From NCBI RefSeq assembly GCF_015555905.1, contig NZ_JADNLK010000011.1, forward strand, positions 59,642-123,641: a stretch of 64,000 nt of DNA, given 5' to 3'. The first letter of the stretch is position 1. The number at the start of each line of letters is the position of its first letter. A program made the translations under genes and the position numbers. The DNA is from Clostridium sp. D43t1_170807_H7 (GTDB lineage: Bacteria > Bacillota > Clostridia > Clostridiales > Clostridiaceae). Shown here piece after piece: positions 8,242 to 17,741 of the stretch. The notes beneath the pieces were generated by a model, which did no database searches, had not been told where the DNA came from, and saw only the letters and a program-made list of their open reading frames with translations.

Positions 8242-10473
8242 GTGATTAATTTAGATAATATATGCCAAAAAGCAATTGGTGGAATGGATGATTTACAAGG
8301 AATTTATATAAAAGAAAAACTTATTGAAAGTTGTAAAAATATAATTAGAGAATCTATGGATAGTGAAGGAATTAGAGACTCTGTAATTCAAGCAGCACTG
8401 GAGTTAACTACTGAACAAGAGCCTAAATGGCAATATGTTGCATCTAAGTTATATATATATAGATTATATGATGAGGTTAGAAGAAATAGAGGAATAAATT
8501 TAGAAGTTAAACCTTATAGTAAATTTTATGAGTTCATTAATGAGATGACAGATAAAAATTTATATGGGAAATATATTCTAGAAAACTATACTCAAGCTGA
8601 AATTGAGGAATTAGAAAAAGAAATAAAGCCTGAAAGAGATTTTATCTTCACTTATAGTGGAATAGATTTATTAACAAAAAGATATTTAATTCAAGATTAT
8701 AATAGAAAACCTCTTGAGCTTCCACAACAAATGTTTATGGGAATAGCAATGCACTTAGCTATTCCAGAAAAGCAAGAAAATAGAGTTATGTGGGCAAAGA
8801 GGTTTTATGATGTTTTAAGTTCTCTTAAAGCAACTATGGCTACTCCTACAATGTCAAATGCAAGAAAGCCATTTTATCAATTAAGCTCATGTTTTATTGA
8901 TACAGTGGAAGATAGTTTAAAAGGAATATATAAATCATTAGATAACTTTGCTGAAGTTTCAAAGTTTGGCGGTGGAATGGGAATTTACATAGGAAAAATA
9001 AGAGCAATTGGTTCAGCAATAAGAGGATTTAAAGGTGCTTCAGGAGGAGTTATTCCTTGGATAAAGCTATTTAATGATACAGCAGTTGCTGTTGATCAGC
9101 TAGGTGTTAGAAGTGGATCAGTTGCTATATGGTTAGATGCATGGCATAAAGAAGTTCCAGAGTTTTTACAATTAAGAACTAATAATGGTGATGATAGAAA
9201 AAAAGCTCATGATATATTCCCAGGTCTTTGTTATCCAGATTTATTCTGGAGATTAGCAGAAGAGGATATCGATGCAAATTGGTATATGATGTGTCCTCAT
9301 GAAATAAAGTCTGTTAAGGGATATTCTTTAGAAGATTTCTGTGGAAAAGAATGGGAAAGAAGATATTATGATTGTGTTAATGATGAAAGAATAGATAAAA
9401 GAGTTATGTCTGTTAAAGATATAGTTAGATTAATAATAAAGAGTGCAGCTGAAACAGGTACTCCATTTGCTTTTTATAGAGATACGGTAAATAAAATGAA
9501 TCCTAATAAACATAAAGGAATGATTTATTCTTCAAATCTTTGTACTGAAATAATGCAAAATATGAGTCCAATGGATATTCAACAAACAACTATGTATGAT
9601 GAAAATGGAGATACTATTATCGTAGAAAAGACTAAAGCAGGAGATTTTGTAGTTTGTAATTTATCATCTGTTGTTTTAGGAAATGTAGATGTAAATAGTG
9701 ATGAAGAGATAGAGTATGTAGTTGAAACTCAAATAAGAGCTATGGATAATGTTATAGATTTAAATTATTATTCAGTACCTTTTGCTGAAGTTACTAATAA
9801 AAAATATAGAGCGATTGGTCTTGGAACTAGTGGATATCATCATATGCTTGCAAATAATAAAATTCACTGGAATGATGAAAAACATTTAGAATTTACAGAT
9901 AAGGTATATGAAAAAATTAATTATTATGCAATTAAGGCAAGTATGAATATTGCAAGAGAAAAAGGAGAATATTCATGCTTTAGAGGCTCAGATTGGGATA
10001 ATGGTGATTACTTTAAGTTAAGAGATTATAATTCAGAAGAGTGGATTAAGTTACAAAAAGATATTAAAGAATATGGATTAAGAAATGGGTATCTTTTTGC
10101 AGTTGCTCCTAATGGTTCAACAGCAACAATAGCAGGGACATCAGAAGGTGTAGATCCAGTTATGGCAAGATTCTGGTTAGAAGAAAAGAAGGGAAGCATA
10201 GTTCCTAAAACAGCTCCTAATTTAAGTTGGGAAAATTTCTGGTTCTATAATTCAGCATATAATACAGATCAAACTCTTTCTTTAAAAATAAATGGAATAA
10301 GACAAAGACATATAGATCAAGGACAATCATTTAATCTATATATAACAACAGATTTTACTATGAGACAGATAATGAACTTATATATAACTGCATGTAAATG
10401 TGGTGTTAAATCAATTTATTATGTTAGATCAAAATCTTTAGAAGTGGAAGAGTGTGAAAGTTGCTCTGCATAA
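8242..10473 (+). CDS. nrdA: Ribonucleoside-diphosphate reductase, class Ia, alpha subunit
   Basis: A 743-residue catalytic subunit that reduces ribonucleoside diphosphates to deoxy forms. Active-site residues can be placed: Cys217 in QLSSC, Asn432-Cys434-Glu436 in SNLCTE, Cys472 in VCNLSS, the radical-relay tyrosines Tyr726-Tyr727, and the C-terminal shuttle pair Cys738/Cys741 in CESC. The N terminus begins directly with INLDNI, so the first strand of the ATP-cone, with the usual KRDG nucleotide motif, is absent; an in-frame stop at 8209 excludes an upstream start. GTG start with GTGGAGG 7-13 bases before it. Confidence 0.95.
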   Translation: MINLDNICQKAIGGMDDLQGIYIKEKLIESCKNIIRESMDSEGIRDSVIQAALELTTEQEPKWQYVASKLYIYRLYDEVRRNRGINLEVKPYSKFYEFINEMTDKNLYGKYILENYTQAEIEELEKEIKPERDFIFTYSGIDLLTKRYLIQDYNRKPLELPQQMFMGIAMHLAIPEKQENRVMWAKRFYDVLSSLKATMATPTMSNARKPFYQLSSCFIDTVEDSLKGIYKSLDNFAEVSKFGGGMGIYIGKIRAIGSAIRGFKGASGGVIPWIKLFNDTAVAVDQLGVRSGSVAIWLDAWHKEVPEFLQLRTNNGDDRKKAHDIFPGLCYPDLFWRLAEEDIDANWYMMCPHEIKSVKGYSLEDFCGKEWERRYYDCVNDERIDKRVMSVKDIVRLIIKSAAETGTPFAFYRDTVNKMNPNKHKGMIYSSNLCTEIMQNMSPMDIQQTTMYDENGDTIIVEKTKAGDFVVCNLSSVVLGNVDVNSDEEIEYVVETQIRAMDNVIDLNYYSVPFAEVTNKKYRAIGLGTSGYHHMLANNKIHWNDEKHLEFTDKVYEKINYYAIKASMNIAREKGEYSCFRGSDWDNGDYFKLRDYNSEEWIKLQKDIKEYGLRNGYLFAVAPNGSTATIAGTSEGVDPVMARFWLEEKKGSIVPKTAPNLSWENFWFYNSAYNTDQTLSLKINGIRQRHIDQGQSFNLYITTDFTMRQIMNLYITACKCGVKSIYYVRSKSLEVEECESCSA

Positions 10474-10482
10474 ATTAAAGTG

Positions 10483-10543
10483 CCTCAGGGGAAGGGTATA
10501 AAATAATTAAAAATAGTTTAAGTATTTTAATGAACCCCTTAGG
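10483..10543 (+). other. Long-range intercistronic stem between nrdA and nrdB
   Basis: CCTCAGGGG (10483-10491) is complementary at eight of nine positions to CCCCTTAGG (10535-10543), with an AT-rich loop of 43 bases. It has no T tract, so it is not a terminator. It could stabilise or expose the nrdB translation start, which begins 33 bases after the stem. Function is inferred only. Confidence 0.35.
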
Positions 10544-10575
10544 TATAGTCAAATTTGAATAGTGGGAGAATAATA

Positions 10576-11610
10576 ATGAATATAAATAAAAAGCCTTTAT
10601 TTAATGAAAATGGTGATATAGAAGTTAGTAAGAAGAGAATGATAAATGGTAATACTACTAACCTAAATGATTTTAATAATATGAAATATGGTTGGGTTGC
10701 TGATTGGTATAGGCAGGCGATGAACAACTTCTGGATTCCAGAAGAAATAAATTTATCACAAGATTTAAAAGATTATAATAAGCTTAATGAGTATGAGAGA
10801 ACTGCATATGATAAGATTTTATCTTTTTTGATATTTTTAGATTCAATACAAACAGCTAATTTAAGTAATATAAATAACTATATAACAGCAAGTGAAGTTA
10901 ATTTATGTTTAACTATTCAAGCTTTCCAAGAAGCCGTGCATTCACAAAGTTATAGTTACATGCTTGATACTATATGTTCACCAGAAAAAAGAAATGAAAT
11001 CTTATATCAATGGAAAGATGATAAAATTCTTTTAGAAAGAAATAAGTTTATTGGTGAACAATATAATAAATTTTTAGAAAATCCAAGCAAAGAAAATCTT
11101 ATAAAGACAATCATGGCAAACTTTATATTAGAAGGAATTTATTTTTACTCAGGTTTTATGTTTTTCTATAATCTTGAGAGAAATGGAAAAATGCCAGGAT
11201 CAGCTCAAGAAATACGTTATATAAATAGAGATGAAAATACGCATCTTTGGTTATTTAGAAACTTAATTAGAGAACTTCAAAAGGAAGAGGCAGATGTATT
11301 TACTGATGAATTAGTTAATGAATTAAGACTTATGATGAAAACAGGAGTTGAACATGAAATTAACTGGGGAAATTATGTTATAGGAGAGAATATCCAAGGA
11401 ATTAATAAGAATTTAATTGAATCATATATTAAATTCTTAGGAAATAAAAGACTAAAGGAAATTGGATTAGAACCATTATTTGAAGGATATGATAAAAATC
11501 CAGCAGCATGGGTAGATTCTTTAGCTAACGCAAATTCTGTTAAAACAGATTTCTTTGAAGCTAAATCAACAGCATATGCAAAAGCTAGTGTTTTAGTTGA
11601 TGATTTGTAA
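10576..11610 (+). CDS. nrdB: Ribonucleoside-diphosphate reductase, class Ia, beta subunit
   Basis: A 344-residue radical-generating subunit. The diiron ligands are readable: Asp89, Glu119 and His122 (EAVHSQSY), Glu186 (ILEG), Glu220 and His223 (RDENTH). Tyr126 sits in the position of the stable tyrosyl radical, so this is a Tyr-radical enzyme and not a manganese/iron class Ic type. GTGGGAG precedes the ATG at 10576; a longer TTG start at 10555 would place the ribosome site inside the gene. No nrdI or nrdH is nearby, which argues against class Ib. Confidence 0.95.
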   Translation: MNINKKPLFNENGDIEVSKKRMINGNTTNLNDFNNMKYGWVADWYRQAMNNFWIPEEINLSQDLKDYNKLNEYERTAYDKILSFLIFLDSIQTANLSNINNYITASEVNLCLTIQAFQEAVHSQSYSYMLDTICSPEKRNEILYQWKDDKILLERNKFIGEQYNKFLENPSKENLIKTIMANFILEGIYFYSGFMFFYNLERNGKMPGSAQEIRYINRDENTHLWLFRNLIRELQKEEADVFTDELVNELRLMMKTGVEHEINWGNYVIGENIQGINKNLIESYIKFLGNKRLKEIGLEPLFEGYDKNPAAWVDSLANANSVKTDFFEAKSTAYAKASVLVDDL

Positions 11611-11614
11611 GTGA

Positions 11615-11774
11615 AAGCCCAAATTTTATATTTGGTTGCTTGAACTTACTCAGCGACTGAAAGGAGTCGAGTTTCATTTAAAAAGCCCAAATTTTATATT
11701 TGGTTGCTTGAACTTACTCAGCGACTGAAAGGAGTCGAGTTTCCTTTAAAAAGCCCAAATTTTATATTTGGGCA
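11615..11774 (+). repeat. 68-bp tandem repeat, 2.3 copies, downstream of nrdB
   Basis: Copy 1 (11615-11682) and copy 2 (11683-11750) differ at one base (a/c near the end). Copy 3 keeps only the first 21 bases and then completes a palindrome, GCCCAAAT/ATTTGGGC (11753-11773). Each full copy holds a hairpin, CGACT-gaaagg-AGTCG, with AAAGGAG at its loop, and the left part of the palindrome. The rest of the gap to ptsI (11775-12079) is AT-rich, with a TATAAT at 11891-11896 that probably serves ptsI. Confidence 0.9.
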
Positions 11775-12079
11775 GTTAAAGTTATATATTCTATACTTAC
11801 TTTAACTATTTAAGTCTATATTTTTAGGATAAAGTTTCCACGGAAATATAAATTTTAAAAATTTTAATGATAACGTTCTTAAAAATATGTTATAATAATT
11901 TTTGTTCGTATAAAATTTCTATAATATAGATTAAAATTATAAAAAATCTATTTATAAATTTAATTAAATGTTTATATTTTATCACGAAATTTACATAATA
12001 TTGTAGTAGAGTGATGTAAGGTATAAAGAATATTAATAACAGTACTAAGTTTATGCTTAAGTGTAGGAGGAGAATTGAA

Positions 12080-13699
12080 ATGAAAAAAGGTATCGCTGCA
12101 TCAAAAGGTTATGCAATAGGTAAAGTATTCATTCAAGAACATGAAGAAATAGTTATAACTGACGCAAAAGTTAGTGACGTAGCTGCAGAAAAAGAAAAAT
12201 TAAAAGTTGCTTTAGAAGCATCAAAAGAACAGTTAACAGCAATTAAGGAAAAGACACTTGCTGAAATAGGTGAACATGAAGCTGCTGTTTTTGAAGCTCA
12301 CTTAACTTTATTAGATGACCCAGAGTTCACTGGACAAATGGAAATGACTGTTGAAAGCGAAAGCTTAAATGCTATGAAAGCTGTTCAAAATGTAACAGAT
12401 ACATTCGTTATGATTTTTGAATCAATGGATGATGCTTACATGAGAGAAAGAGCTGCTGATATTAAAGACGTTTCTAAGAGAATCATTTCTAACTTAGCAG
12501 GAAAAGGTGGAAGTGGATTTGCTATAACTGAAGCAAATACAGTTGTTGTTGCTTATGATTTAACTCCATCAGATACAGCTCAATTAGATAGAACTAAAGT
12601 TGTTGGTTTCTTAACTGATATCGGAGGAAGAACTTCTCACTCAGCTATTATGGCTAGAACATTAGAAATTCCAGCTGTTGTTGGTTTAGGAGATATAACT
12701 AAAACAGTTAAAAATGGTGATTCAATAATCGTTGATGGTATTGAAGGATTTGCAATAATTAACCCATCAGAAGAAGTTATTGCTGAATATCAAGCTAAGA
12801 AAGAAAAGTTTGCAGCAGAACAAGAAGAATTAAAGAAACTTATCGAAGTTAAAACTGTAACTAAATCAGGTAAGAGAATTGAAGTTTGCGGTAACATCGG
12901 TAAGCCAGAAGATATAGATCAAGTTTTAGCTAACGGTGGAGATGGTGTAGGATTATTCAGAACTGAATTCTTATACATGGACAGAGACCAAGCTCCAACT
13001 GAAGAAGAGCAATTCACAGCTTACAAAACTGTTTTAGAAAAAGCTAACGGTAAGCAAGTTGTTATCAGAACATTAGATATCGGTGGAGATAAGGTATTAC
13101 CTTACTTACCATTACCAGAAGAAATGAATCCATTCTTAGGCTACAGAGCTATAAGATTATGTTTAGATAGAAAAGATATATTCAAGGTTCAAATCAGAGC
13201 TTTATTAAGAGCTTCTGTATACGGAAACCTATGCGTTATGTTCCCAATGATTTCTGGCTTAGAAGAATTCCAAGCTGCTAAAGAATTCGTTGAAGAATGT
13301 AGAGCAGAATTACATGCTGAAGGAGTTAAAACTTCTGAAACTACTCAATGGGGTATTATGGTTGAAATTCCAGCTGCAGCAGTTATGGCTGATGAATTAG
13401 CTAAGTATGTTGACTTCTTCTCAATTGGAACTAACGATTTAATCCAATACACATTAGCTGCTGATAGAATGAGCGAAAAAGTATCATACCTTTATAATCC
13501 AATGCACCCAGCTGTATTAAGATTAATAAAGATGACTATAGACGGAGCTCACAAACACGGTAAGTGGGTTGGAATGTGTGGAGAAATGGCAGGAGATGAA
13601 GCTGCTATCCCTACATTAGTTGAATATGGATTAGATGAGTTCTCAATGAGTGCTACATCAATCTTATCTGCTAAGAAGATAATATTAGAACAAGAATAA
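12080..13699 (+). CDS. ptsI: Phosphoenolpyruvate-protein phosphotransferase (PTS enzyme I)
   Basis: A 539-residue cytoplasmic enzyme that moves phosphate from phosphoenolpyruvate to HPr, the first step of all PTS sugar uptake. Seen: phosphorylated His187 in GGRTSHSAIMAR, the GGDGVGLFRTEF barrel start, and catalytic Cys500 in GMCGEMAGD. The ATG at 12080 follows AGGAGGAG at ideal spacing; the frame continues upstream to 12053 but without signal. HPr (ptsH) is not adjacent. Codon choice is that of a highly expressed gene. Terminator follows at 13707. Confidence 0.98.
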   Translation: MKKGIAASKGYAIGKVFIQEHEEIVITDAKVSDVAAEKEKLKVALEASKEQLTAIKEKTLAEIGEHEAAVFEAHLTLLDDPEFTGQMEMTVESESLNAMKAVQNVTDTFVMIFESMDDAYMRERAADIKDVSKRIISNLAGKGGSGFAITEANTVVVAYDLTPSDTAQLDRTKVVGFLTDIGGRTSHSAIMARTLEIPAVVGLGDITKTVKNGDSIIVDGIEGFAIINPSEEVIAEYQAKKEKFAAEQEELKKLIEVKTVTKSGKRIEVCGNIGKPEDIDQVLANGGDGVGLFRTEFLYMDRDQAPTEEEQFTAYKTVLEKANGKQVVIRTLDIGGDKVLPYLPLPEEMNPFLGYRAIRLCLDRKDIFKVQIRALLRASVYGNLCVMFPMISGLEEFQAAKEFVEECRAELHAEGVKTSETTQWGIMVEIPAAAVMADELAKYVDFFSIGTNDLIQYTLAADRMSEKVSYLYNPMHPAVLRLIKMTIDGAHKHGKWVGMCGEMAGDEAAIPTLVEYGLDEFSMSATSILSAKKIILEQE

Positions 13700-13706
13700 T
13701 ATATAG

Positions 13707-13738
13707 AGAGAGAATCGCATTAGTGATTCTCTCTTTTT
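13707..13738 (+). terminator. Intrinsic terminator after ptsI
   Basis: AGAGAGAATC (13707-13716) pairs with GATTCTCTCT (13725-13734), followed by T residues. Confidence 0.9.
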
Positions 13739-13779
13739 CTGTGTTGACATAGTTCTTTAAATTAAAATAATTAGAAATT

Positions 13780-14496
13780 TTATTGGTATTGCCCATAAAT
13801 CTCATCAAATAATTCTAAGGATTTTTTAGTCATTAAAGCAATTTGATCTTTTAGTTCATCATAAGTTACCTTATCTCGTTTAGATAATTTGCCTTTAATT
13901 ATATTTCCTTCTGAATCAAGGGTATAATTATTTGACAACTCTAAATAAGCTTTACCATCACCTGTCACTAGAATAGAAACATCTTCATCAGGTATTTCAG
14001 ATGAGATGGTTTGATTATAAAAATGAAAACTATATTCAGAAATTTTTTGATTAGGAGTATAATAAAGAGCTTCATTAGATTCAAGTTTATAGTATCCAAG
14101 GTTATCATCAAATTTGAATCCTGCATCTGTTATAGAAGTTTGAAATTTTTCTTCACAAATCTTTTTATTATTATACCAAATAGCAGTATAGGCACCATAA
14201 GCTATAACAAGTATAGCAAGTATAATAGATGATATTTTCAGTATATTTTTTATAAGTTTATTTTGTAATAATTCTTTATCAAATTTTTTAACCATAGTCT
14301 TGTCCCCTTTCATTAAAGTATCTAATGAAATTTCAAACATATCACTTATTTTTATCAATGTTTGTAGGTCGGGATAACTTTTTTCATTTTCCCAATTAGA
14401 TACTGTTTGTCTTGTAACATTAAATAATTTAGCAAACTCTTCTTGAGTTAATTTTTTATCTTTTCTAATTTTAAGTATTGACATTGCAATGTTCAT
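13780..14496 (-). CDS. Membrane-anchored XRE-family transcriptional regulator
   Basis: A 238-residue protein. Residues 4-60 are a Cro/CI-type helix-turn-helix (RKDKKLTQEEFAKLF, then TRQTVSNWENEKSYPDL). One membrane helix follows at about 85-110 (IILAILVIAYGAYTAIWY), and the remaining 125 residues would lie outside the cell. HTH-TM proteins of this kind often sense envelope signals, but no ligand is evident. GGAGGAG precedes the ATG. It is a single gene; an 8-bp inverted repeat TACCAATT/AATTGGTA (14513-14520 and 14549-14556) just upstream could be its own operator. Confidence 0.8.
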   Translation of the reverse strand: MNIAMSILKIRKDKKLTQEEFAKLFNVTRQTVSNWENEKSYPDLQTLIKISDMFEISLDTLMKGDKTMVKKFDKELLQNKLIKNILKISSIILAILVIAYGAYTAIWYNNKKICEEKFQTSITDAGFKFDDNLGYYKLESNEALYYTPNQKISEYSFHFYNQTISSEIPDEDVSILVTGDGKAYLELSNNYTLDSEGNIIKGKLSKRDKVTYDELKDQIALMTKKSLELFDEIYGQYQ

Positions 14497-14842
14497 AAAT
14501 TCTCCTCCTCAGTACCAATTATTTATTTAAATTAAATATAAGTCTAGCAATTGGTATTTTACAGTGATATTTTAAGTACGCAAATTTCCTTTGCATCGTG
14601 ATTTTTAAAGGGATTATCAAGATTTATTATATAAAAAATTAATTTAAATTTAGTAAGAATATAGTAACATTAATTAATAGTAATTTACCATTAATTATAT
14701 AATTTTACATATTAATAGTTAAAATTTGAGTAATTTATTGTACTTATATATACATTTGTTGATTTAATCAAAGAAGCATAGATAAATTTGAAAAGTATAA
14801 TAATAAATATAGTAAGATTAGACTATTTAAAGGAGGTTAAAA

Positions 14843-16015
14843 ATGATTACTGTTATTAAGAATATAAATGTATATGCACCAGAAAAGTTAGGTAAGAAAG
14901 ATGTTGTTATTGTAAATGATAAGATTGAAGGAATATATGATAATGTGAATATTCCTAATGATTTTATAGAGATAAAAGTAATAGATGGAAAGGATAAAAT
15001 ATTATTTCCGGGATTTTTAGATTGCCATGTCCATATTATTGGTGGAGGGGGAGAAGGGGGATTTAGGACAAGAACTCCAGAAATATCAGTGATTTCTTTA
15101 GTAGAAGCTGGAATTACCACAGTTGTAGGATGCATAGGAACTGATGGGGTATGTAGAAATATGAGATCACTTATTGCAAAAGCAAAAGGACTAGAAGAAG
15201 AAGGAATAACATCCTATTGCTATACAGGTTCCTATGAGATACCAGTAAAAACAATTACAGAAAGTATAAAAGGTGATTTTATGATGGTGGATAAGGTTAT
15301 TGGTGTTGGAGAAGTAGCATTATCAGATCATAGAAGTTCACAATCATCATATCAAGAGTTTGTAAACACTGTAGCTCAAGCCAGAGTAGGAGGATTATTA
15401 TCAGGAAAAGCCGGAATTGTTAATGTACATTTAGGAGATGGTGCTAGAAGGTTAGAATATTTATTTAAACTTATAGAAGAAACAGAAATTCCACCAACTC
15501 AACTCTTACCTACACATATTAATAGAAGTGATAAATTATTTGAAGTAGGAATTGAATATGCTAAAAAGGGAGGATTTATTGATTTAACAACAAGCTCAGA
15601 TCCAAGATTCTTAGAACCAGGAGAGCTAAGAGCAGGAGAGGGATTAGCACTCTTATTAAAGAAGGGTGTAGATATTAAACATATAACATTTTCATCAGAT
15701 GGAAATGGAAGCATGCCGGTATTTGATAGAGATGGAAAACTAGTTGGCCTTGGAATATGCTCTGTTAAAACTCTTTACAGAGAAGTAAAAGATACCATAA
15801 AAGAACATAATGTGCCTATAGAACAAGCAATAAAGGTAATTACTTCAAATGTTGCAGAATTCCTTAAGTTAGATAATAAAGGAAAGATAGAAGAAGGAAG
15901 AGATGCAGATTTTGTTATTGTAAATAAAGACAGTTTAGATATTGATATGGTAATTGCTAAAGGAAAAATTGTTGTTGAGGATGGAAAAGCATCTATAAAA
16001 CCAACATTCCAATAA
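14843..16015 (+). CDS. iadA: Beta-aspartyl (isoaspartyl) dipeptidase
   Basis: A 390-residue M38 amidohydrolase that cleaves isoaspartyl dipeptides left from damaged proteins. Seen: metal ligands HVH in FPGFLDCHVHIIGGGGE, VGEVALSDHR, the loop LLPTHINRS and the catalytic-aspartate segment FSSDGNGSMP, all typical of IadA. AAAGGAGG precedes the ATG. Monocistronic. The 346-base gap upstream (14497-14842) is very AT-rich and holds only the inverted repeat noted for the XRE gene. Confidence 0.93.
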   Translation: MITVIKNINVYAPEKLGKKDVVIVNDKIEGIYDNVNIPNDFIEIKVIDGKDKILFPGFLDCHVHIIGGGGEGGFRTRTPEISVISLVEAGITTVVGCIGTDGVCRNMRSLIAKAKGLEEEGITSYCYTGSYEIPVKTITESIKGDFMMVDKVIGVGEVALSDHRSSQSSYQEFVNTVAQARVGGLLSGKAGIVNVHLGDGARRLEYLFKLIEETEIPPTQLLPTHINRSDKLFEVGIEYAKKGGFIDLTTSSDPRFLEPGELRAGEGLALLLKKGVDIKHITFSSDGNGSMPVFDRDGKLVGLGICSVKTLYREVKDTIKEHNVPIEQAIKVITSNVAEFLKLDNKGKIEEGRDADFVIVNKDSLDIDMVIAKGKIVVEDGKASIKPTFQ

Positions 16016-16035
16016 AAATATGATTAAAAATTTAA

Positions 16036-16065
16036 GGGCTACCTAAAAGAGTAGCCCTAATTTTT
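16036..16065. terminator. Terminator between convergent iadA and the SleB-like gene
   Basis: GGGCTAC (16036-16042) pairs with GTAGCCC (16051-16057). A T-rich tail follows on the plus strand and an A-rich run precedes it, so it can serve both strands. Confidence 0.85.
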
Positions 16066-16066
16066 A

Positions 16067-16645
16067 TTATAATGTAAAGAATAAATGTTGTCCTATAGAA
16101 ACTATATTATGTTTTTCAACACCCTGCATCCAAGTGCAAGTAGCTATATGGGGGTTGTAGAAAAATACAGCATCTCCTGTAGGATCATTACCGCTTAATG
16201 CATCATATACAGCATCAAAGCATTCTTGAGTTGGTTGAACATCAATACTACCGTCGACTATACAAGAAAAAGCTTTTGGTTGAAATATAACATCTTGTAT
16301 AGTATTAGGAAACCCATTATTAAGAGCCCTGTTTAATATAACTGATGCAACAGCAACTTTTCCCTCGTAGGGTTCACCCTTACTTTCAGCATATACAACT
16401 TGAGACATTAAATAAATATCTGATTGTGTTAAATAAAGCATTTGATTATTATCCTTAAAAACTTCAACATATTCTTCATCAGATAAATTTATATAGTTAT
16501 TTCCGTTATTTTCTAAATTTGATAAATTATCTTCTATTCTTGTACTTGCGCTTACCTTAGTAGTAGATAAATTTGATAAGCTTAAGTCAAGTGCTGAAAG
16601 AGATAGGGTTAGAATAATACAAAATAAGAATTTTCCAAGTTTCAT
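16067..16645 (-). CDS. SleB/CwlJ-type cell wall hydrolase
   Basis: A 192-residue exported protein with a signal peptide (MKLGKFLFCIILTLSLSA) and a Hydrolase_2 domain in about residues 85-190: LMSQVVYAESKGEPYEGKVA with the predicted catalytic glutamate, AVASVILNR, FSCIVDG and AVFFYNPHIA. The family contains spore-cortex lytic enzymes, and germination or sporulation is the likely context, but a vegetative role is not excluded. No peptidoglycan-binding domain is present, unlike SleB itself. The ATG at 16645 has AAAGGAGG at good spacing; the frame opens nine codons earlier without one. Confidence 0.85.
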   Translation of the reverse strand: MKLGKFLFCIILTLSLSALDLSLSNLSTTKVSASTRIEDNLSNLENNGNNYINLSDEEYVEVFKDNNQMLYLTQSDIYLMSQVVYAESKGEPYEGKVAVASVILNRALNNGFPNTIQDVIFQPKAFSCIVDGSIDVQPTQECFDAVYDALSGNDPTGDAVFFYNPHIATCTWMQGVEKHNIVSIGQHLFFTL

Positions 16646-16718
16646 AAAAAACCTCCTTTTGGAATAACCCAATCGAGATATATTTTACCCAGAAAATTTA
16701 AAATAATACAAAACATTA

Positions 16719-17741
16719 TCAGAAAGAGTTTAATAACGATTCAAAGGAAGTTTTTACATCATCATATTTAGAATAAGCATTATCGTAGTTCTTATCTATA
16801 GTATCTTTATTTTCCTCATAACTAGGTGAAGATTTCTCATAGATAACAGCAATTTTTAAAGAATTTAAGTAGGTTGAATATAAAGTAAAGGTATTATTTA
16901 AGCTATTATAATAAGACATACAACCTTCTGGTATTGAAGAGTAGTTAAAATCTTTCTTTATAGTTTCAAGAGTGCTTTCTTTTTCTTTAATATCATCAAG
17001 AATTACATCTAAAGACCTATTTTCTTTTCTTATTAAGTTTATAGCTGGTTCTAAATCATCTAATATTTCATAAAATTCATTAGTGCATTTAGTTAATTTT
17101 TCAATATATGCGTTGTATTGAGTTGTTTTAATTGATTCTTCTTTGTTTAATTTTTCTAAAGTATTTAAGTAGCCAATTAAATTGTCTAAAAAGGTTTCAC
17201 TTTCTTCTGGTAAGGTTAAAGAAAACCCATAAGGAGATAAATCTTCATAACTTTTTTTACAGCTTTCTTTTAAAATTAGTATTTCAGAAGTAATTTCAGA
17301 GGTAGATAAATTACTAGTATAAGATAAAACATCAATACAATAGCTATATAAATTCTCTGTATTTTCGATACATGAAATTAATGTTGGAATTATGTTAGGA
17401 GTATTATTATTTGCTATTACTACAGCAGATACTTTCCCCTTTAGTTCTTCTAATTGCTTTAAATCATCATTTAATATGCTAGAGGCTGATTTACTATTTA
17501 TAGTTACACCATTAATACATTTTTTTAAAGAAAGATTTATTTCAGATAGTTCGGTAATATAAGGCTCAAAATCTTTTAAAGCTGTATCTTCAGTAGAAAT
17601 ATCATTATTATTAGCAGATGAAGAAATAGAATTATTACGGTTATGTAATAATAACATCATAGAGGAGGTTAAAAATACACAAATTAATAGCGTTATAACA
17701 AAGGTTTTATTTTCAAAAAATGATTTTTTTATGCTTTCCAT
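16719..17741 (-). CDS. Hypothetical membrane-anchored helical protein
   Basis: I do not recognise this 340-residue protein. It has one membrane helix near the N terminus (about 12-32, TFVITLLICVFLTSSMMLLL) after a short basic start, then a Ser/Asn/Glu/Lys-rich region of about 300 residues predicted mainly helical with likely coiled coils, which would sit outside the cell. There is no lipobox or enzyme motif. AAAGGA precedes the ATG at 17741; a GTG three codons earlier sits too close to that site. It stands alone, divergent from cdaA. The 244-base gap to cdaA holds AT-rich promoter sequence only. Confidence 0.7.
   Translation of the reverse strand: MESIKKSFFENKTFVITLLICVFLTSSMMLLLHNRNNSISSSANNNDISTEDTALKDFEPYITELSEINLSLKKCINGVTINSKSASSILNDDLKQLEELKGKVSAVVIANNNTPNIIPTLISCIENTENLYSYCIDVLSYTSNLSTSEITSEILILKESCKKSYEDLSPYGFSLTLPEESETFLDNLIGYLNTLEKLNKEESIKTTQYNAYIEKLTKCTNEFYEILDDLEPAINLIRKENRSLDVILDDIKEKESTLETIKKDFNYSSIPEGCMSYYNSLNNTFTLYSTYLNSLKIAVIYEKSSPSYEENKDTIDKNYDNAYSKYDDVKTSFESLLNSF

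Noticed and set aside
8242..11610. Class Ib (nrdEF) ribonucleotide reductase
   Set aside because: No nrdI or nrdH nearby, and the beta subunit has class Ia-like length and motif order.
11615..11774. Possible CRISPR array
   Set aside because: The whole 68-bp unit repeats including what would be the spacer; only two full copies; no cas genes.
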